48,059 nucleotides of DNA from Actinomycetales bacterium (GTDB lineage Bacteria; Actinomycetota; Actinomycetes; S36-B12), in assembly GCA_018970765.1 (NCBI GenBank), contig JAGWVT010000011.1, positions 1 through 48,059 of the forward strand. Reading direction: 5' to 3'. How positions within the stretch are numbered: the first letter of the stretch is position 1; each line of letters opens with the position of its first letter. Positions 45,110 to 48,059 of this stretch are shown here, piece by piece. The notes beneath the pieces were generated by a model. That model made no database searches. It saw only the letters and a program-made list of their open reading frames with translations, and had not been told where the DNA came from. Made by a program: the position numbers and the translations under genes.

Positions 45110-46528
45110 ATGCAACCGGGTCATTTCAGCGATGAGGCAGCGGATCCGGGCCTCGCGATCCCACCCGATGTTCTCGCGGTTGACCCTGAGGTGATGCGGG
45201 CCTTGGGCTACGCCATGGTCGACCGCACCGTTGATCACCTTTTGCGACTCCCAGACCTGCCAGCAATTCGCGAAGGAAGCCCGGCTGAACTCCGCGCCGC
45301 GGTCGGCGGCCCAGTTCCGGTCGCGGCACACGACCTAGCCTCTGATCTTGCGCTACTTGCCGACACAGTTTTGGCGAATCAACAACATGGTGATCACCCT
45401 CGTTACTTCGCACGTGTCGCCGGACCATCATCGTTCCCGGGAATCCTCGCCGACTGGTTGGGTACCGGGCTGCAGTCCGTGGCCGCCTCTTGGGGAGGGG
45501 CATCCGGTCCCACCACCGTGGAACTCGTAGCGCTCGAGTGGCTTCGAGATGCACTTGGACTTGCGAACGACTGTGAAGGAATCCTGCTGTCCGGTGGCTC
45601 AATGGCGAACATCAATGGCCTCATCGCCGCTCGACATCTGCGGGGCGCAGGCGTTGTGTACCTGACCGATCAGACCCACGCGTCAATCCCCCGCGGGTTG
45701 CGAGCCATGGGACAGCCAGACGAGGACCTACGTTTTGTTGGAACCGATGATCAATTGCGATTCTCCCCATCGGCACTGCGTCAGGCAATAGAGCGCGATA
45801 TTCAAAACGGACGCCGACCTGCGATCGTGATCGCCACAGCAGGCACTACCAACACGGGAGCTGTCGACGATCTTGTTCAACTCGCCGAACTCTGCCGTCA
45901 GTACGACATGTGGCTACATGTAGATGGTGCATTCGGCGGAGCAGCGGCGCTTTCACCTCGAGGCCGGAAGGCGATGCCAGGATTGGAATTGGCTGATTCC
46001 TTCGTCACCGATCCACATAAGTGGCTCTTCCAGCCGTACGACATCGCCTGTCTATTCGTCCGAGGGGCGGGCAGCCTAGAACAAACATTCGCTATGCATC
46101 CGGAATACCTCGCCGATCTGGCCGGCGATCAGGTCGATCTCCACAACAGAAGTCTTGAACTCACACGACGCAGTCGTGCTCTCAAGCTGTGGTTGACATT
46201 TCGTGCATACGGTCTTCCCACACTGCAGCAGGCCATTGATCGAGGCATTGCTCTAGGTGAACACGCCCAGCGATGCATCGAGGCTCGTCCGGAGTTAGAA
46301 ATTGTCACCCCAGCACAGCTAGGGATCGTGACATTCGCCGGGCGAGCAAGGACCGACGCTGAGCACAAGGCGTCAATCGCTGCACTTAACCATGAGGGCT
46401 TTGCCGCTGCATCATCAACAGTGTTGCGTGGACGAACTGTGTTTCGACTCTGCATCATCAATCCACGCACAACGCTCGACGATATCGACGCAACCCTTGA
46501 TCGGCTCGTAAGTAACCTGGGCTCCTAG
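45110..46528 (+). CDS. Group II PLP-dependent decarboxylase (aromatic-L-amino-acid decarboxylase family)
   Basis: 472 residues. The PLP-binding lysine is Lys304 in DPHKWLFQPYD. Asp272 in HVDGAFGG pairs with the pyridine nitrogen and His190 in DQTHASI stacks on the ring. SGGSMANINGL (161-171) binds the phosphate. Family members decarboxylate tryptophan, DOPA, phenylalanine, histidine or glutamate, or act as amine-forming oxidases; I cannot assign the substrate. No dedicated transporter is adjacent. The ATG at 45110 lacks a clear ribosome-binding site, so a leaderless start is possible. Confidence 0.93.
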   Translation: MQPGHFSDEAADPGLAIPPDVLAVDPEVMRALGYAMVDRTVDHLLRLPDLPAIREGSPAELRAAVGGPVPVAAHDLASDLALLADTVLANQQHGDHPRYFARVAGPSSFPGILADWLGTGLQSVAASWGGASGPTTVELVALEWLRDALGLANDCEGILLSGGSMANINGLIAARHLRGAGVVYLTDQTHASIPRGLRAMGQPDEDLRFVGTDDQLRFSPSALRQAIERDIQNGRRPAIVIATAGTTNTGAVDDLVQLAELCRQYDMWLHVDGAFGGAAALSPRGRKAMPGLELADSFVTDPHKWLFQPYDIACLFVRGAGSLEQTFAMHPEYLADLAGDQVDLHNRSLELTRRSRALKLWLTFRAYGLPTLQQAIDRGIALGEHAQRCIEARPELEIVTPAQLGIVTFAGRARTDAEHKASIAALNHEGFAAASSTVLRGRTVFRLCIINPRTTLDDIDATLDRLVSNLGS

Positions 46529-46584
46529 TCTTAGATCCGGTAATCAGGGCACAGTACGAGGTACCTGGGCCCTACACTCCACCT

Positions 46585-47742
46585 GTGCGCTCCGGCCGAA
46601 GTATCTGGCCTGCTGCCTTGCTTTGCCTGGTTGCTGCAAGCATTCAGCCGGCGTATGCCACTGCACACATGCCCATGGTGCGGGTGGTCAACGGCTGCTC
46701 ACTGCAAGCAGGTGCGATTTGTCCGAACTGGAACTTCACCAACCAGCAGTTCACAAATGAGAATCTGCACTCTGTCGACCTCAAAGGCTCAGACTTCTCA
46801 GTGTCCCGCTTCACTGGGGTGATCTTTCATAATGCCTCGCTAAGCAACTCCGTCATGATCTTGACTGAGCATAAGAACACGGATTTTCGAGATGCAGCCT
46901 TGATCGGTTCCAACTTTTCATCCGCAACACTCGAGGGGGCTTCGTTTTTGGGATCTACGCTTACCGATGCAAAGTTTGCATCGGTAACAATGACCAATGT
47001 GACGAGCTTTTCGGCTCAATGGACTAGAACCAATTTTTCCGATTCAACAATTTTCTCCAGTTCTTTTCGCAGCGTCGACTTATCCGATAGTCGCTTCGAG
47101 AAGGCACAAATTGGCGCATCCAATTTCAGTCAAAGCACGCTCTTGCAAGTAAACTTCCGACAAGCAAAGATCTTTGATGCGTCAAGCTTCTCCGAGTCAC
47201 GCTTGGATCACAGCGATTTCGCTGATTCGGTGATGACTGATGTTGACTTTTCGGATGCCTTGCTGCCCGCGACGATCCTCTCCGGAAGTTCACTGTCGAA
47301 AGTTGATTTCACCGGCAGTGACATAACGGGCGGGTACATGATCGGGGTGACCTCACGCGAGGGAGAGTTTGCTGAAGCGACCATGAACGGTACCGATTTC
47401 ACTGCTTCAGATTTCAGTACGCCTGACTTGGGTGTCCAAGCACGAAACGATTTCACCAAGGCGTACCTTCGCGCAGCCAACTTTACCGATGCAAATCTGA
47501 CGTCTGCGTGGTTCGCAGGCGCAGACCTCACTGGTTCGAATTTCACCGGCGCAAAGGTTTCCGGCGCTAACTTTGCGGGCGCAGACCTTCGCGGCGTCAC
47601 CCTGCCCCAGGATGCCTTCGACACGCGTGGCCGGCCACGATTCACATGTGATCGCAATACGAAGCGGGACGGCGCTCTGCGCACTCAGTTACGGCGCTTT
47701 TGCAAGGGTGTACGCAACGTGATCTACCTGCAGGCAAAGTAG
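46585..47742 (+). CDS. Secreted pentapeptide-repeat protein
   Basis: 385 residues from a GTG at 46585. A signal peptide (SIWPAALLCLVAASIQPAYA) is followed by a short Cys-containing stretch (NGCSLQAGAICPNW) and then some 50 pentapeptide repeats of A(D/N)LxX type, for example NLHSVDLKGSDF and ADLTGSNFTGAKVSGANFAGADL, which fold as a right-handed quadrilateral beta-helix. A basic C-terminal tail with two Cys (FTCDRNTKR and FCKG) follows. Base composition is lower in GC than neighbouring genes and the repeats are unusually rich in Ser, Thr and Phe, so recent acquisition or rapid evolution is possible. Secretion argues against a gyrase-protecting Qnr/MfpA role. Function unknown. Confidence 0.88.
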   Translation: MRSGRSIWPAALLCLVAASIQPAYATAHMPMVRVVNGCSLQAGAICPNWNFTNQQFTNENLHSVDLKGSDFSVSRFTGVIFHNASLSNSVMILTEHKNTDFRDAALIGSNFSSATLEGASFLGSTLTDAKFASVTMTNVTSFSAQWTRTNFSDSTIFSSSFRSVDLSDSRFEKAQIGASNFSQSTLLQVNFRQAKIFDASSFSESRLDHSDFADSVMTDVDFSDALLPATILSGSSLSKVDFTGSDITGGYMIGVTSREGEFAEATMNGTDFTASDFSTPDLGVQARNDFTKAYLRAANFTDANLTSAWFAGADLTGSNFTGAKVSGANFAGADLRGVTLPQDAFDTRGRPRFTCDRNTKRDGALRTQLRRFCKGVRNVIYLQAK

Positions 47743-47751
47743 CGCTACCCG

Positions 47752-47922
47752 CTAGCCAAATAGGCGCCCCAAAAAGGTTTGCTTTCGCGCCGCGTCCTTT
47801 TGAGCCTGGGTGCAGGCGCACCGTTCGTTCTTGGGGATGCCCCGCAAAACTTCGTTCTTGTGTTGCCCGCAACCGGTCCAGGTTGCCTTCTTGCAGACCT
47901 TGCAGGTCGTTTGCTGACACAT
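47752..47922 (-). CDS. 56-residue Cys-rich protein, probably metal-binding
   Basis: 56 residues from the ATG at 47922, strongly supported by GAGGAG 7 bases upstream. Six cysteines: Cys2, Cys7 and Cys10 (CKVC), Cys18 (GCGQH, with His21), then Cys35 and Cys37 (CAC), followed by a charged helix and the tail FLGRLFG. The CxxC...CGxH pattern resembles a small zinc-ribbon-like family that I recall as common in bacteria without known function. A CsoR/CstR-type palindrome lies 40-57 bp upstream of the start, so copper or persulfide control is possible. Cytoplasmic. Confidence 0.85.
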   Translation of the reverse strand: MCQQTTCKVCKKATWTGCGQHKNEVLRGIPKNERCACTQAQKDAARKQTFLGRLFG

Positions 47923-47961
47923 GTGCGTTCTCCTCACTCTCCGCTTTCCAATGACCTCTTT

Positions 47962-47979
47962 TATACCCCCTGGGGTATA
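47962..47979. promoter_or_regulatory. CsoR/CstR-like operator
   Basis: TATACCCCCTGGGGTATA has perfect 8-bp arms around a CT centre. It matches the ATACCCC-NN-GGGGTAT form known for operators of the CsoR/RcnR/CstR family (copper, nickel/cobalt or persulfide sensors). It lies in the 65-bp gap between the partial gene at the right edge and the 56-residue Cys-rich gene, 40 bp upstream of the latter's start, where a promoter would be. The two-base centre and lack of a T-run argue against a terminator. Confidence 0.7.
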
Positions 47980-47987
47980 CGACACCC

Positions 47988-48059
47988 TTACTCCCACACC
48001 TCGAGGTCTTCGTGGATGACTTGGCCGGAAAGGAGGGCGTTGATGTGCTCGGGCAGGGT
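47988..48059 (-). CDS. C-terminal end of an unidentified protein (5' part outside window)
   Basis: Read on the minus strand, the last 72 bases are open and end in TAA at 47988-47990, giving a C terminus ending ...NALLSGQVIHEDLEVWE. Too short to identify. It lies upstream of, and in the same direction as, the Cys-rich gene, with the CsoR-like operator between the two. Confidence 0.6.
   Translation of the reverse strand, partial: TLPEHINALLSGQVIHEDLEVWE

Noticed and set aside
47962-47979. Palindrome considered as a terminator for the partial gene at the right edge
   Set aside because: Only two bases separate the arms, there is no T-run, and the sequence matches CsoR-family operators, so an operator is the better reading.

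Overview
The window reads as a chromosomal segment of a high-GC actinobacterium. The evidence is GC-rich codon use, frequent GTG and TTG starts, ATGA stop/start overlaps, the dus-dgt-dnaG order followed by tRNA-Asn, a furA-katG pair and a LacI-controlled inositol cluster of actinobacterial type. I cannot name genus or species. No rRNA, CRISPR array, insertion sequence, integrase or phage gene was seen, and no gene-free stretch exceeds 300 bases (the longest is 43267..43501).

Layout. (1) 1..11788 is a myo-inositol catabolic locus. A leftward operon (iolE-like, iolC, a Cgl0158-type barrel protein, iolB, a Gfo/Idh/MocA dehydrogenase, iolD) diverges from a rightward operon (Gfo/Idh/MocA dehydrogenase, phytanoyl-CoA-dioxygenase-like oxygenase, iolG-like dehydrogenase, LacI regulator). 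A LacI-type palindrome lies between them. The end of a fourth Gfo/Idh/MocA gene enters from the left. iolA and an inositol transporter are not in the window. (2) 11802..18442 holds a DHA2-type drug exporter and the housekeeping block dusB, dgt, dnaG, a small unknown and tRNA-Asn. (3) 18466..22888 holds a phosphoribosyltransferase/dienelactone-hydrolase fusion divergent from an erythromycin-esterase-like protein, then an alpha/beta hydrolase coupled to a PAP2 phosphatase with a 9-bp tandem repeat. (4) 22991..28741 is a TetR-led set: folate-dependent aminomethyltransferase, cytochrome P450, APC permease and ureohydrolase. It looks like uptake and stepwise dismantling of an N- or O-methylated guanidino or amino compound, and is the best candidate here for an undescribed pathway. 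(5) 28784..33156 is furA, katG, a heliorhodopsin and a metallo-beta-lactamase-fold protein that has lost metal ligands. This links a light sensor to oxidative-stress genes. (6) 33285..37653 holds a secreted PQQ-type sugar dehydrogenase, a class I CoA-transferase coupled to a small unknown, and an MFS permease. (7) 37754..43266 is an ABC importer (lipoprotein, two permeases, ATPase) coupled to a metallophosphoesterase. (8) 43502..48059 holds an unknown protein, a DUF4287/DUF1801 protein, a group II PLP decarboxylase, a secreted pentapeptide-repeat protein of lower GC, a 56-residue Cys-rich protein behind a CsoR/CstR-like operator, and the last codons of a gene that runs off the right edge.

Functions were assigned by recognising motifs and family patterns by eye; no database search was run.
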